Shown here in pieces: positions 26,138 through 35,267 of a DNA stretch of 64,000 nt. Origin of the DNA: Rhodococcus sp. KRD197 (GTDB taxonomy: Bacteria; Actinomycetota; Actinomycetes; Mycobacteriales; Mycobacteriaceae). The stretch spans positions 332,048 to 396,047 of the forward strand of contig NZ_JABFAO010000001.1 of assembly GCF_017168235.1 (NCBI RefSeq), given 5' to 3'. A model generated the notes under the pieces. That model did no database searches, was not told where the DNA came from, and worked only from the letters and a program-made list of their open reading frames with translations. Numbering within the stretch: position 1 is the first letter of the stretch; every line of letters begins with the position of its first letter. Both the position numbers and the translations under genes were made by a program.

Positions 26138-29064
26138 CGGTTGTAGGGGCCGAGCACCCGATACTCCACGCACTGCGCGGCACGGGAGCGGAGGTCGACT
26201 TCTCCTCGCGCCGCCGTTCGGAGTATTCCTACGATGCCTCCAACTACCGTGTCCCGCCGGTGGCGGTGGTGTTCCCGCGCTCTGCTGAGGACGTGCAGGC
26301 GACGATGCGCGTGTGTGCCGCTGCGGGCGTCCCGGTGATCAGCCGTGGAGGTGGGACGTCGATGGCAGGCAACGCAATCGGCGCAGGTGTCGTCCTGGAC
26401 TTCTCGCGGCACATGAACCGGGTGCTGGCCGTCGACGAGGTCTCGCGAACCGCCGTCGTGCAACCCGGTGTCGTGATCTCCGAACTGGCGGAGTCGGTTT
26501 CGGCTGCTACGTCCGGAACCCTGACCTACGCCCCGGATCCATCGAGCAAATCGCGGGCGACGGTCGGCGGAGCCGTGGGAAACGATGCCTGCGGCAATCA
26601 CTCCGTTCGCTACGGCCGCACTGCCGATCACACGGTATCTCTCGATGTGGTCACGGCAGACGGATACCTTTTGCGCGCAACGCGTTCCGGTCTCGAAGCT
26701 GTTGATCCGACCGACTCGGCCGCGACGTCGTCGGCGGCCCGAATCACCGCTGAGCTCGAGGCGCTCGTGGCGCAGAACCTTGCAGGTTTCCGGCTCGAGC
26801 TCGGCCGCATCGCGCGGCAGGTGTCCGGGTTTCACCTGTCGACCTTACTGCCGGAGAACGGGTTCGACGTCGCGCGCGCACTCGTCGGGAGTGAAGGCAC
26901 GTGTGCCGTCGTGGTGGCGGTTACCGTCGCCCTGGTTCCGGTACCTCCTGCGGCACTGCTGCTCTGCCTCGGTTACGAGGACGTCGTCGAGGCCGCCGAG
27001 GACGTGATGACCATTCTGGAGTTCGCGCCCGCCGCGGTGGAAGGTATCGACGAGAAGATCGTCGAGACGATGCAGTTTCGCCGTGGGGCGGATGCGGTTC
27101 GCGGACTGCCGTCCGGCAACGCCTGGTTGTACGTCGACCTCGACGGCGAGAACGTGGCCGAGGTCGAGGGAAAGGCGAAGGATCTCCTCGCACGGCTGAT
27201 CGAGCGCGGCAGGTTGAAGGACGGCCGGGTTGTAGCCGATGCGGCAGAGCGCAAATCGCTGTGGCGCGTGCGCGAAGACGGGGCGGGTCTGTCGGCACGG
27301 CTGGGCGGCGGAACCACCGCCCTCACCGAATCGTGGCCCGGTTGGGAGGATTCGGCTGTCGCACCGGAGAACCTCGCGGCCTATCTCGCCGATTTTCGTG
27401 ATCTGCTTGCCGCACATTCGCTGACGGGAGTGATGTACGGGCACTTCGGGGCCGGATGCATGCACGTACGCATCACGTTCGATCAACGCACCGAAAGCGG
27501 CCGAACCGTCATGCGCGCGTTCCTACGCGAGGCGGCGGCGTTGGTGGTCCGACACGGCGGATCGTTGTCCGGTGAACACGGTGACGGACGTGCCCGCTCG
27601 GAACTGCTCCCGGTGATGTACTCGGAGGCGATGCTCGACGCGTTCGCGCGATTCAAGACGATCTGGGATCCCGCAGGAACGCTCAACCCCGGCAGCATCG
27701 TCGATCCCGTACCGATGATGGACAATCTGTCGCTGCAGGGGATCCCATCGCGGGAATGGAAGACGACCTTCGATCTCCATCAGATCGGAACCGGACCCGA
27801 TCTCGACCCGTTCGTCCATGCGACGCAGGCGTGCGTCGGTGTCGGGCGCTGCCGATCGAGCAGTGGCGGCGTCATGTGTCCGAGCTTCCGCGCCACCGGT
27901 GACGAGAAGGACTCCACACGTGGACGTGCCCGCGTGCTGGCGGAGATGGTGCGTACTTCGCCGACCATTGCCGACGGCTGGGCCTCGGAGGATGTCAAGC
28001 AATCACTGGATCTGTGTCTGTCCTGCAAGGCGTGCTCGTCGGACTGCCCGGTCGGCGTCGACATGGCAACGTACAAGGCAGAATTCCTCGATCACCACTA
28101 CGCCCGAAAGCTGCGGCCGCTCTCGCACTATTCGCTCGGATGGCTTCCTCGATGGCTGACGATCACCTCTCGAACGGCCCCGATCCTCAACCGCCTGCTC
28201 ACACCGCGAATGGGAGTGCTCGCAGCCAAGCTGGGTGGTCTGACCACCGAGCGGTCACTGCCACGCTTCGCCTCACGCAAGCAATTGCGGGCCCAGACGG
28301 CGGAGTCGGTACCGGGCGGAGACGTCGTACTGTTCGTCGACTCGTTCACCAAGGGTTTCCGGCCCGAGGTGGTGGGCGCGGCGATTCGCGTGCTCGGTGA
28401 TGCCGGCCGCTCGGCCGAGTGCAGCACCGACGCATGCTGCGGCCTGACCTGGATTTCGACAGGTCAGCTGGCCGCCGCCCGCACCCGACTCAGCGGCGCC
28501 GCCGAGGCACTCGACGACGGAACGGACCGCCCGATCGTCGTCCTGGAACCCAGTTGCGCGGCCGCAATGAAGAAGGACCTGCCGGAGCTGGTGAACTCCG
28601 ATGCCGCCCGTCGTGTCGCCGCCCGGGTACAAAGTTTCGCCGGCGCGGTCATCGACCAGGCTCGCGGAGGGTGGACACCGTCCGCGCAGGTACCGACAGC
28701 GGTGACGGTGCAGACGCACTGTCACGAATATGCGGTGTTCGGCGAGGCGACGCAGCGAAAAGCCCTCGCCGCGGTCGGCATCGACACCGTCGACGAAGCT
28801 ACCGGGTGCTGCGGCGTCGCAGGCAATTTCGGCTTCGAACCGAATCACTTCGAGATCAGCATGAAGGTAGCCGAGCAGGCTCTCGCTCCGGCGCTCCGAC
28901 GGGCCGGTGACAACCCGATCCTCACCGACGGCTTCTCCTGCCACATGCAGGTGCGCGAACTGACCGGTGACCACACCGCGGGAGCCTCGACGCACCTGGC
29001 GCACATACTCGACCCCCGTACCGAATTCGAACCACGTACAGATGGAGAGGACGCACCCTCGTGA
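26134..29064 (+). CDS. FAD-linked oxidase with Fe-S and CCG domains (YdiJ/D-2-hydroxyacid dehydrogenase-like)
   Basis: A 976-residue multidomain flavoprotein. The N-terminal FAD_binding_4 domain has VISRGGGTSMAGNAIGAG and GNDACGNHSVRYGRTADH. The C-terminal cap domain has YGHFGAGCMHVRITFD and SGEHGDGRARSEL. A ferredoxin-like unit follows (CVGVGRC...CP, then CLSCKACSSDCPVGVD), and two CCG units end the protein (CCGLTW, CHEYAVFG, CCGVAGNFGFE). This layout is that of YdiJ-type enzymes, which oxidise D-2-hydroxyacids such as D-2-hydroxyglutarate or D-lactate and pass electrons on through Fe-S clusters. It is translationally coupled to both neighbours in an operon of presumed ectoine breakdown, where its substrate is not known. 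Confidence 0.85.
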   Translation: MTVVGAEHPILHALRGTGAEVDFSSRRRSEYSYDASNYRVPPVAVVFPRSAEDVQATMRVCAAAGVPVISRGGGTSMAGNAIGAGVVLDFSRHMNRVLAVDEVSRTAVVQPGVVISELAESVSAATSGTLTYAPDPSSKSRATVGGAVGNDACGNHSVRYGRTADHTVSLDVVTADGYLLRATRSGLEAVDPTDSAATSSAARITAELEALVAQNLAGFRLELGRIARQVSGFHLSTLLPENGFDVARALVGSEGTCAVVVAVTVALVPVPPAALLLCLGYEDVVEAAEDVMTILEFAPAAVEGIDEKIVETMQFRRGADAVRGLPSGNAWLYVDLDGENVAEVEGKAKDLLARLIERGRLKDGRVVADAAERKSLWRVREDGAGLSARLGGGTTALTESWPGWEDSAVAPENLAAYLADFRDLLAAHSLTGVMYGHFGAGCMHVRITFDQRTESGRTVMRAFLREAAALVVRHGGSLSGEHGDGRARSELLPVMYSEAMLDAFARFKTIWDPAGTLNPGSIVDPVPMMDNLSLQGIPSREWKTTFDLHQIGTGPDLDPFVHATQACVGVGRCRSSSGGVMCPSFRATGDEKDSTRGRARVLAEMVRTSPTIADGWASEDVKQSLDLCLSCKACSSDCPVGVDMATYKAEFLDHHYARKLRPLSHYSLGWLPRWLTITSRTAPILNRLLTPRMGVLAAKLGGLTTERSLPRFASRKQLRAQTAESVPGGDVVLFVDSFTKGFRPEVVGAAIRVLGDAGRSAECSTDACCGLTWISTGQLAAARTRLSGAAEALDDGTDRPIVVLEPSCAAAMKKDLPELVNSDAARRVAARVQSFAGAVIDQARGGWTPSAQVPTAVTVQTHCHEYAVFGEATQRKALAAVGIDTVDEATGCCGVAGNFGFEPNHFEISMKVAEQALAPALRRAGDNPILTDGFSCHMQVRELTGDHTAGASTHLAHILDPRTEFEPRTDGEDAPS

Positions 29065-30524
29065 CCACATCCTTGACGCCCACCGCAATCGAGACACCCA
29101 CCGCACTGTTCATCGGCGGCAGTTGGCGGCCCGCCGAAAGCAGTGCCACGTTCGATGTCATCGACCCGGCGACGGGTGAGGTCATCGCAGAGGTCGCCGA
29201 CGGCAGCGTCGTCGACGCCGAGGCTGCCCTGACCGCAGCCGCAGACGCTCAGCGGGCATGGGCTGCGACAGCACCGAGGGAACGCAGCGTGATTCTGCGC
29301 CGTGCGTTCGACGGGATCATCGAACGCACCGAGGAACTCGCCCGGATCATCACCGCCGAGATGGGCAAGCCACTCGCCGATGCTCGCGGGGAGGTCGCGT
29401 ATGCAGCCGAGTTCTTCCGATGGTTTTCCGAGGAGGCAGTGCGCATTTCCGGCGACCACACGTTGACCGGCGACGGCAAGAACCGGATCATCGTGACACG
29501 CGAACCCGTCGGGCCGTGCATTCTGGTGACGCCCTGGAACTTTCCGCTGGCAATGGGTACTCGAAAGATCGGCCCGGCTCTGGCGGCAGGGTGCACGGTG
29601 GTGTTCAAGCCGGCCGAGCAGACACCGCTGACCGCCCTGGCGCTGGCAGAGATTCTTGCCGATGCCGGTGTTCCCGACGGTGTGGTCAATGTCGTCCCCA
29701 CCACCGATGCAGCCGGTGTGGTCGGCTCGTGGATGGCCAGCGGACAGGCACGCAAGATCAGCTTCACCGGATCGACCGAAGTCGGGAAGATCCTGCTCGC
29801 GCAGGCTGCACCGACCGTGATGCGCACCTCGATGGAACTCGGCGGCAACGCACCCTTCATCGTCGCTTTCGATGCCGATATCGACAAGGCGGTGGACGGC
29901 GCCATGGTCGCGAAGATGCGGAACATGGGGGAGGCCTGCACCGCCGCCAACCGGTTCTTCGTGCATCGCAGTGTCGCCGTCGAGTTCGCCGAGAAGCTCG
30001 GGTCCAGGATGGGCGCGCTCGAGGTGGGTGCAGGTAGCGCCGACGGGGTGGAGGTCGGGCCTCTCATCGACCAGGACGGACGTGCCAAGGTACAGCGACT
30101 CGTCGACGACGCGGTCGAGCGCGGCGCACGCGCGGTTGTCGGAGGCAAGGAGGGTGCCGGACCCGGATACTTCTACCCGCCAACCGTGTTGGACTGCGTG
30201 AATCCGACATCCGAGCTGATGTCCACCGAGATCTTCGGGCCCGTGGCGGCCGTGGTGCCCTACGACACCGAGGACGAGGTCATCGCGTTGGCCAACGACA
30301 CCGAGTGGGGCCTGGTCGGCTACGTGTTCACTCAGGACATCGACCGCGCCCTGCGGATGGGGGAGCGGCTCGAGGTGGGAATGGTCGGCATCAACACCGG
30401 CCTGGTATCGAATCCGGCTGCACCCTTCGGCGGCGTCAAGCAGTCCGGGTTGGGTCGCGAAGGTGGCAAAGTCGGTATCGACGAGTTCCTGGAGTACAAG
30501 TACTTCGCTATTCCCCGCTCATGA
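29061..30524 (+). CDS. NAD(P)-dependent semialdehyde dehydrogenase (GabD-like; probable aspartate-semialdehyde oxidation, DoeC role)
   Basis: A 487-residue aldehyde dehydrogenase. TPWNFPLAMGTRKIGPALAA and FKPAEQTPLTAL (Lys for NAD(P)), the general base in MELGGNAPFIV and the nucleophile Cys in GEACTAANRFF are all present. By sequence it is closest to succinate-semialdehyde dehydrogenases. In known ectoine gene clusters a GabD-like enzyme (DoeC/Ssd) oxidises aspartate semialdehyde to aspartate; together with the transaminase two genes upstream it could serve either that or GABA breakdown. Start GTG overlaps the previous stop. Confidence 0.88.
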   Translation: MTTSLTPTAIETPTALFIGGSWRPAESSATFDVIDPATGEVIAEVADGSVVDAEAALTAAADAQRAWAATAPRERSVILRRAFDGIIERTEELARIITAEMGKPLADARGEVAYAAEFFRWFSEEAVRISGDHTLTGDGKNRIIVTREPVGPCILVTPWNFPLAMGTRKIGPALAAGCTVVFKPAEQTPLTALALAEILADAGVPDGVVNVVPTTDAAGVVGSWMASGQARKISFTGSTEVGKILLAQAAPTVMRTSMELGGNAPFIVAFDADIDKAVDGAMVAKMRNMGEACTAANRFFVHRSVAVEFAEKLGSRMGALEVGAGSADGVEVGPLIDQDGRAKVQRLVDDAVERGARAVVGGKEGAGPGYFYPPTVLDCVNPTSELMSTEIFGPVAAVVPYDTEDEVIALANDTEWGLVGYVFTQDIDRALRMGERLEVGMVGINTGLVSNPAAPFGGVKQSGLGREGGKVGIDEFLEYKYFAIPRS

Positions 30525-30577
30525 CCGACTCTCGCTCGTGATCGAGTCTCGGGTTGTGCTGCAATCCGGGTTCACAG

Positions 30578-30584
30578 AAGGAGG
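30578..30584 (+). promoter_or_regulatory. strong ribosome site setting the GntR start
   Basis: AAGGAGG stands eight bases before ATG 30593. The open frame continues upstream to 30554 but no ribosome site supports an earlier start. Confidence 0.75.
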
Positions 30585-30592
30585 TTCTTTCG

Positions 30593-31312
30593 ATGGTTCA
30601 TTCTCGAAGACTCACACCGCTCAATGCGCGCAACACCTCTATGGTGATCGCCGACCAGATTCGCGATCGCATCATCGACGGCTCGTATTCGCCGGGCGAG
30701 CAGATCAACGAAGCGAACGTTGCTGCTCAACTCGAGATTTCTCGCGGACCGGTGCGCGAGGCGCTGCAACGTCTCAACCAGGAGGGTCTGCTGGTGAGCT
30801 ACCGCAATCGCGGTGTGTTCGTGGTGGAGCTCAGCAGCGATGACGTCGCCGAGATCTATGAGTCTCGTGCGGCCATCGAGGTGGGCGCCGCGTGGACGTT
30901 GGTGCACGGCGATCCGACGGTGTTGAAGGACACGGCCGTGGAACTGTCCGCGATCGTCACGCAGATGCAGCCGTTCATCGACAAGGCCGACTGGCTGGGA
31001 CTGGCCGAACGCGATCTGGCGTTCCACACTGCTTTGGTGGCCGCGACAGGTAACAGTCGTATGTCACGCATGTATGCCACGCTCGCTGCGGAGGCGCGCA
31101 TCTGTATGGCAAATCTCGAAACCGCGTACTTTCGGCCCGAAGCGCTGGTCGAGGAGCATCAGCTCCTGGTAGATCTGCTGGTCGGTGGCGACTGGGCCGC
31201 TATGGAAGCCGGTGTGCACGAGCACATGGACACCGCTATCGAAGACCTGACGCGCGCGATGCGCGACGAGGCCGCAAAACTCGCAGATTCCGTTCTCGCC
31301 GAACCGTCCTGA
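30593..31312 (+). CDS. GntR family transcriptional regulator, FCD-type (FadR subfamily)
   Basis: A 239-residue regulator. The winged helix-turn-helix is IADQIRDRIIDGSYSPGEQI with NVAAQLEISRGPVREALQRLNQEGLL, followed by an all-helical FCD ligand domain (ERDLAFHTALVAATGNSRM, EEHQLLVDLLVGGD) with the His and Asp residues that bind metal in this group. It sits between the two catabolic transcription units, each preceded by the same 18-bp TTGT-N2-ACAA element, so it very likely represses both and is released by a pathway intermediate. Known ectoine loci use the MocR-type EnuR instead, so this would be a different control. Confidence 0.9.
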   Translation: MVHSRRLTPLNARNTSMVIADQIRDRIIDGSYSPGEQINEANVAAQLEISRGPVREALQRLNQEGLLVSYRNRGVFVVELSSDDVAEIYESRAAIEVGAAWTLVHGDPTVLKDTAVELSAIVTQMQPFIDKADWLGLAERDLAFHTALVAATGNSRMSRMYATLAAEARICMANLETAYFRPEALVEEHQLLVDLLVGGDWAAMEAGVHEHMDTAIEDLTRAMRDEAAKLADSVLAEPS

Positions 31313-31339
31313 CGCAACGCAGAAGTTACACGACTCGTC

Positions 31340-31368
31340 TTGCAGTAATACCGCCCTCCGCTTAGCCT
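31340..31368 (+). promoter_or_regulatory. promoter of the doeA-like operon
   Basis: TTGCAG (31340-31345), a 17-base spacer and TAGCCT (31363-31368) form a sigma-A-type promoter. The 18-bp operator begins one base after the -10 and would cover the transcription start, which is the classic position for a repressor. Confidence 0.6.
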
Positions 31369-31369
31369 G

Positions 31370-31387
31370 ATTGTCAACAATCTGCAA
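31370..31387. promoter_or_regulatory. GntR-type operator, copy 2
   Basis: ATTGTCAACAATCTGCAA, identical over 18 bases to the minus-strand site at 24826-24843, with the TTGTCAACAA palindromic core. It lies directly after the -10 of the doeA-like operon and 52 bases before its GTG. Confidence 0.7.
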
Positions 31388-31439
31388 AACGCATACGGGC
31401 TGGTCCTCCACACCCGCAATGCCTCGAGAGGGGGTACCA

Positions 31440-32720
31440 GTGAACGAGAACGACTACCACGAAGCGGCACTCACCAGCGCGGTCGGAGCCGATCACGCGC
31501 CAGGGCTTGCCGAATACTTCGATTCGCCCAACAGCACGCCGATCACGTTCACCGACAGCGAGTACTCCACCCGGCTTGCATCGGTACGAACGCGGATGGC
31601 GTTCCAGAATTTGACCGCGTTGATCGTCACGGACCCATCGAACCTGTACTACCTGACCGGCTACAACGCTCTGTCGTTCTACACGCCACAGATGCTGTAC
31701 GTCCCGCTCGAGGGTGACCTCTACTTCTTCGCACGCGAGATGGATGCCAACGGCGCATTTCGCACGTCCTGGCTTCCCGACGAGCAGACGTTCGGGTACC
31801 CCGAGACATTCGTTCAACGAAAGGACACCCATCCCTTCGTGTGGGTGTCCCAGAAGCTCCGAGAACTGGGTGTGGTCAACAACTTCTCGCACGGTCAGGT
31901 CGGCCTCGAGATGGACTCCTACTACTTCAGCCCCAAGGCTTTCGAAGCACTCGTCAAATCACTCCCCGAGTACCGCTTCACCGACTCCTACGAGCTCATC
32001 AACTGGGTTCGAGTGGTCAAATCCCCGGCGGAGATCGATCTCATGCGCGGTGCCGCACTCGTCTGCAATTCGGCGATGACAGCGGCCTTCGAGTCGATCG
32101 CTGTGGGCGCGCGTCAGTGCGACGCCGCCGCTGCGATCACGAACGCGCAGATCAAAGGAACGTCCGATTTCGGCGGTGACCACCCCGCCATCGTGCCGAT
32201 GCTGCCGACCGGCGCGGGTGCCGACACCCCGCATCTGACGTGGTCCGATCAGGTCTTCCTCGGCGGCGAGACCACGGTGGTGGAACTGGCCGGCGTGTTC
32301 CGCCGTTACCACGTTCCGATGGCGCGCACGATCGTGCTCGGTAAGCCGAGCGCGCGTCTGGACTACCTCGCAAAGTCCACCGGTGACGCGCTGAACGAAG
32401 TTCTCGCAGAGGTTCGACCAGGGGCGACCACCACCGAGTTGGCCCAGGTCTGGAATGTCAGCCTCGCCAAGCACGGACTGCACAAACCGTCGCGAATCGG
32501 CTACTCGATCGGCATCGCATACGCCCCCGACTGGGGCGAGCGGACGGTGAGCATCCGTACGGACGACGACACGGTCCTCACCGAGAACATGACATTCCAC
32601 ATCATCGGCGGAATGTGGATGGACGACTACGGATACGAGGTGTCCGAGGCCGTACGTGTGACCGACAGCGGTGTGGAGACCTTCACCGACTACCCGCGAC
32701 ACCTACTGACGAAGGAGTGA
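31440..32720 (+). CDS. doeA: ectoine hydrolase DoeA/EutD-like protein, M24 (creatinase/aminopeptidase P) family
   Basis: A 426-residue pita-bread-fold protein with an N-terminal creatinase domain (ALIVTDPSNLYYLTGYNALSF) and a C-terminal M24 domain. It matches DoeA/EutD, which opens the ectoine ring to N-acetyl-diaminobutyrate, in several diagnostic places: REMDANGAFRTSWL, VGLEMDSYYFSPKAFEAL, GGDHPAIVPMLPTG, PHLTW, GVFRRYHVPMARTI, GIAYAPDWGERTVSIR and a Y.VSEAVRVTDSGVETF end. These features fit DoeA better than creatinase or Xaa-Pro dipeptidase. The comparison is from memory of the family, not an alignment. GTG 31440 has GAGAGGGGG upstream. It heads an operon under the 18-bp operator. Confidence 0.75.
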   Translation: MNENDYHEAALTSAVGADHAPGLAEYFDSPNSTPITFTDSEYSTRLASVRTRMAFQNLTALIVTDPSNLYYLTGYNALSFYTPQMLYVPLEGDLYFFAREMDANGAFRTSWLPDEQTFGYPETFVQRKDTHPFVWVSQKLRELGVVNNFSHGQVGLEMDSYYFSPKAFEALVKSLPEYRFTDSYELINWVRVVKSPAEIDLMRGAALVCNSAMTAAFESIAVGARQCDAAAAITNAQIKGTSDFGGDHPAIVPMLPTGAGADTPHLTWSDQVFLGGETTVVELAGVFRRYHVPMARTIVLGKPSARLDYLAKSTGDALNEVLAEVRPGATTTELAQVWNVSLAKHGLHKPSRIGYSIGIAYAPDWGERTVSIRTDDDTVLTENMTFHIIGGMWMDDYGYEVSEAVRVTDSGVETFTDYPRHLLTKE

Positions 32721-32723
32721 GAC

Positions 32724-33953
32724 ATGATCGCCACCACCATTCCATGGTCCCTGCGCACCGACAAGCTGGTGGGGTCGGTGATCGATTCGTCGACATCGCT
32801 GCTCGCCGCGCAGAAACATGACATCGTTCGCTTCGCGATGGGCTCACCGGCCGCAGAAACGGTTCCAGCAGCAGCATTTTCGGATATCGCATCGACGGTG
32901 ATGACATCGGACGCGATGGATTACGGGGCCACCGAAGGAGATCCGCGCCTGCTCGATTCCTTGATCGGGTACCTCGACTCGGTGGGCGAGCCGTCCTCGG
33001 CCGATCGGATCGTGATCACCTCCGGTGGAATGCAGGGCCTCGATCTCGCCTGCAAGCTGTTCGTCGATCCAGGTGATCTCGTCATCGTCGAGAGCCCCAC
33101 GTACACGAACGGGACTGCCACGGTGCTCAGTTACGGCGGCGACGTGCTGGAAGCGCCGATGGACGCCGACGGGCTGGTCGTCGAGGCTCTCGAAGACCTC
33201 GTCGAGCAGGCCGGCCGTCGGCCGAAGATGATCTACGTCATCCCCAACTTCCAGAATCCCTCGGGCACAACGATGTCGCAGGCTCGGCGTGTACTCCTGC
33301 TTGAGCTGGCGCACAAATGGGGCTCGATCATTCTCGACGACGATCCATACGGTCTCTTGCGGTTCGAGGGTGAGCACATTCCGAGTTTCGCCGCGCTGAG
33401 TCCGAACGACCCACTGCTCTTTTCGGTCCGAACCTTCTCCAAGATGATTGCGCCCGGCCTGCGAGTCGGCTGGGTGGACGCAGCTCCCGAGGCGCGACAG
33501 CTGTTGATCAACGCCAAGCAGGCGATGGACACGTGCACCAATCTTCCGGCTCAACGGATGATCGCCGAGTTCATCGACAGGGGCCACCTCGCAACACACA
33601 TCACCTCCCTGGCCGGGGTGTATCGCCCGCGCAAGGTCGCGATGCAGCGGAGCCTGAAGAAGTACTTCGGGGACCTCGTGTCGACGACCGATCCGGAGGG
33701 TGGGTTCTTCCTCTGGGCAACGCTGCGCGGCAGTGCCGCATCGATATCGACGCAGGACCTCTTCGAGGTCGCGCTCGCCGAAGGGGTCGCCTACATTCCA
33801 GGACCGGCGCTGTCGGTCGGGGGTAAGTTTCACGACTCGCTTCGCCTGTGCTTCGCATCCTCGAGCCCGGAGCGGATCGACGAGGGCGTCAAGAGGCTTG
33901 CGGCGGCGGTGGACAAGGCGACTTCGATGCTCGCCAGCGACCCCACTCGATGA
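32724..33953 (+). CDS. class I/II PLP-dependent aminotransferase (MocR-type catalytic domain without DNA-binding domain)
   Basis: A 409-residue fold-type I aminotransferase of the 2-aminoadipate/AspC-like group. YGATEGDPRLLDSLIGYL, VIPNFQNPSGTTMSQARR, DDPYGLLRFEG and the PLP lysine in RTFSKMIAPGLRVGW (about residue 242) are evident. It resembles the aminotransferase half of MocR regulators such as EnuR but lacks their N-terminal GntR helix-turn-helix, so it should be an enzyme. GGAG stands before the ATG, three bases after the doeA-like stop. Its substrate may be diaminobutyrate, aspartate or glutamate; this cannot be told from sequence. Confidence 0.88.
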   Translation: MIATTIPWSLRTDKLVGSVIDSSTSLLAAQKHDIVRFAMGSPAAETVPAAAFSDIASTVMTSDAMDYGATEGDPRLLDSLIGYLDSVGEPSSADRIVITSGGMQGLDLACKLFVDPGDLVIVESPTYTNGTATVLSYGGDVLEAPMDADGLVVEALEDLVEQAGRRPKMIYVIPNFQNPSGTTMSQARRVLLLELAHKWGSIILDDDPYGLLRFEGEHIPSFAALSPNDPLLFSVRTFSKMIAPGLRVGWVDAAPEARQLLINAKQAMDTCTNLPAQRMIAEFIDRGHLATHITSLAGVYRPRKVAMQRSLKKYFGDLVSTTDPEGGFFLWATLRGSAASISTQDLFEVALAEGVAYIPGPALSVGGKFHDSLRLCFASSSPERIDEGVKRLAAAVDKATSMLASDPTR

Positions 33954-35173
33954 CACGGCCCGACTCGAGTTCGCTGGAGCAGCTCCTGCTCGCCAGCATC
34001 GACGCCGACGACATCGTCTCGCTGGCGTCGGCGCTGATCGATGCCGGTGGCGAGAACCCCGGCGACACCGAGCAATCCGTGGCGAACGTTCTCGTCGACA
34101 GGTGTAGATCGCTGGGCTTCGACATCGAGATCGAGGAGATTGCGCCGAACCGCCCCAACGTGATCGTCAGTATCGGTGGCTCGGATCGGCCCGGCTTGCT
34201 GTTCGTCGGACACTCCGATGTCGTGCCCGCGGGCGGAGGCTGGACCACCGACCCTTTCGAGGCAGTGGTGCACGGCGGCCGACTGTACGGCCGCGGGGCC
34301 TGCGATATGAAAGGTGGGCTGGCCGCAGTCGTGATCGCGATGGCTGCGCTGAAACATTGTGGTGCAGTGGGTGATGCGCCGATTTCCCTGGCGTGTCTCG
34401 TCGACGAAGAGGAGACGGGAATCGGGATCCGCGCGTTCGTCCGCGCCCCCGCCCGGCGCCGGTACTCGCATTGCGTCGTCGCCGAACCGACCGACCTGGT
34501 GACCATCACCGGGTGCCGGGGCGCAGCTAATCTCGAGATTACGGTGACCGGCCGATCGGCACACGCCGGACGACCCAGCAACGGACGCAACGCCGTATCA
34601 GCGGCTGCGCGAATCGTCGTCCTCATCGACTCCCTTGCGTCGGAACTACGCGCGTGCGCTGATCCACTGCTCGGGCCCGCCACCTGGAATGTCGGGACGA
34701 TCGAGGGCGGTACCGGTACATCGATGGTGGCCGACCGGTGCGTGCTCACGGCCGACCGCCGGCTCCTCCCGGGGGAGAACGCTGCGGACATCGCGGCGCA
34801 ACTGAAAACCCGCATCGCTGCGGCAGGTATCGGCGGCGACGGGATCGAGGTGGAAGTAAGTGTGTCGATGGACATGCCTGGCTTCTCCACCAGCGACCGT
34901 GCCGAGCTCTGTATCGCGGCGGTAGAAGCGGTGACCGACGCAGTCTCACCCCGCGGGACCGACGTGTGGACGGCCTCGTGTGACGGCGGTTTCATCGCAA
35001 GGGACCTGGGTATGCCGACCATCGTGTTGGGGCCGGGAGAGATCGAAACTCAAGCGCACCAGCCCGACGAGTCGGTCTCGGTCGATCAATTGCGTGACAG
35101 CGCAAGGGCGTACGTACTTCTGGCGTCCAGACTCATCACGTCACCAGCAGTTATGGCACAAAGTACGGGGTAG
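33950..35173 (+). CDS. M20 family metallo-deacetylase (ArgE/DapE-like; candidate N-acetyl-diaminobutyrate deacetylase)
   Basis: A 407-residue dizinc amidohydrolase. Metal ligands are visible in the usual order: His in FVGHSDVVPAG, Asp in YGRGACDMKGG, the catalytic Glu pair in VDEEETG, Glu in VVAEPTD and His in AHQPDESV. It resembles acetylornithine deacetylase and succinyl-diaminopimelate desuccinylase. In the DoeA pathway N-acetyl-diaminobutyrate must be deacetylated, normally by DoeB of the AstE/AspA family. No such gene is present, and an ArgE-like enzyme placed two genes after the DoeA-like gene is the obvious substitute. ATG overlaps the previous stop. Confidence 0.87.
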   Translation: MTRPDSSSLEQLLLASIDADDIVSLASALIDAGGENPGDTEQSVANVLVDRCRSLGFDIEIEEIAPNRPNVIVSIGGSDRPGLLFVGHSDVVPAGGGWTTDPFEAVVHGGRLYGRGACDMKGGLAAVVIAMAALKHCGAVGDAPISLACLVDEEETGIGIRAFVRAPARRRYSHCVVAEPTDLVTITGCRGAANLEITVTGRSAHAGRPSNGRNAVSAAARIVVLIDSLASELRACADPLLGPATWNVGTIEGGTGTSMVADRCVLTADRRLLPGENAADIAAQLKTRIAAAGIGGDGIEVEVSVSMDMPGFSTSDRAELCIAAVEAVTDAVSPRGTDVWTASCDGGFIARDLGMPTIVLGPGEIETQAHQPDESVSVDQLRDSARAYVLLASRLITSPAVMAQSTG

Positions 35174-35267
35174 CGCCAGAACGGCACAAGTGCGTTCCGT
35201 AAGGTCGAGCGCTGCACAGAACCAACCCGACGCTCCATATTTTCCCACGAAGCGAAAGGTATTGGAC

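Noticed and set aside
24872-30524. Plain GABA degradation operon (gabT-gabD)
   Set aside because: Not excluded by the two enzymes alone, but the shared operator with the DoeA-like operon makes an ectoine role more likely; kept as the alternative.
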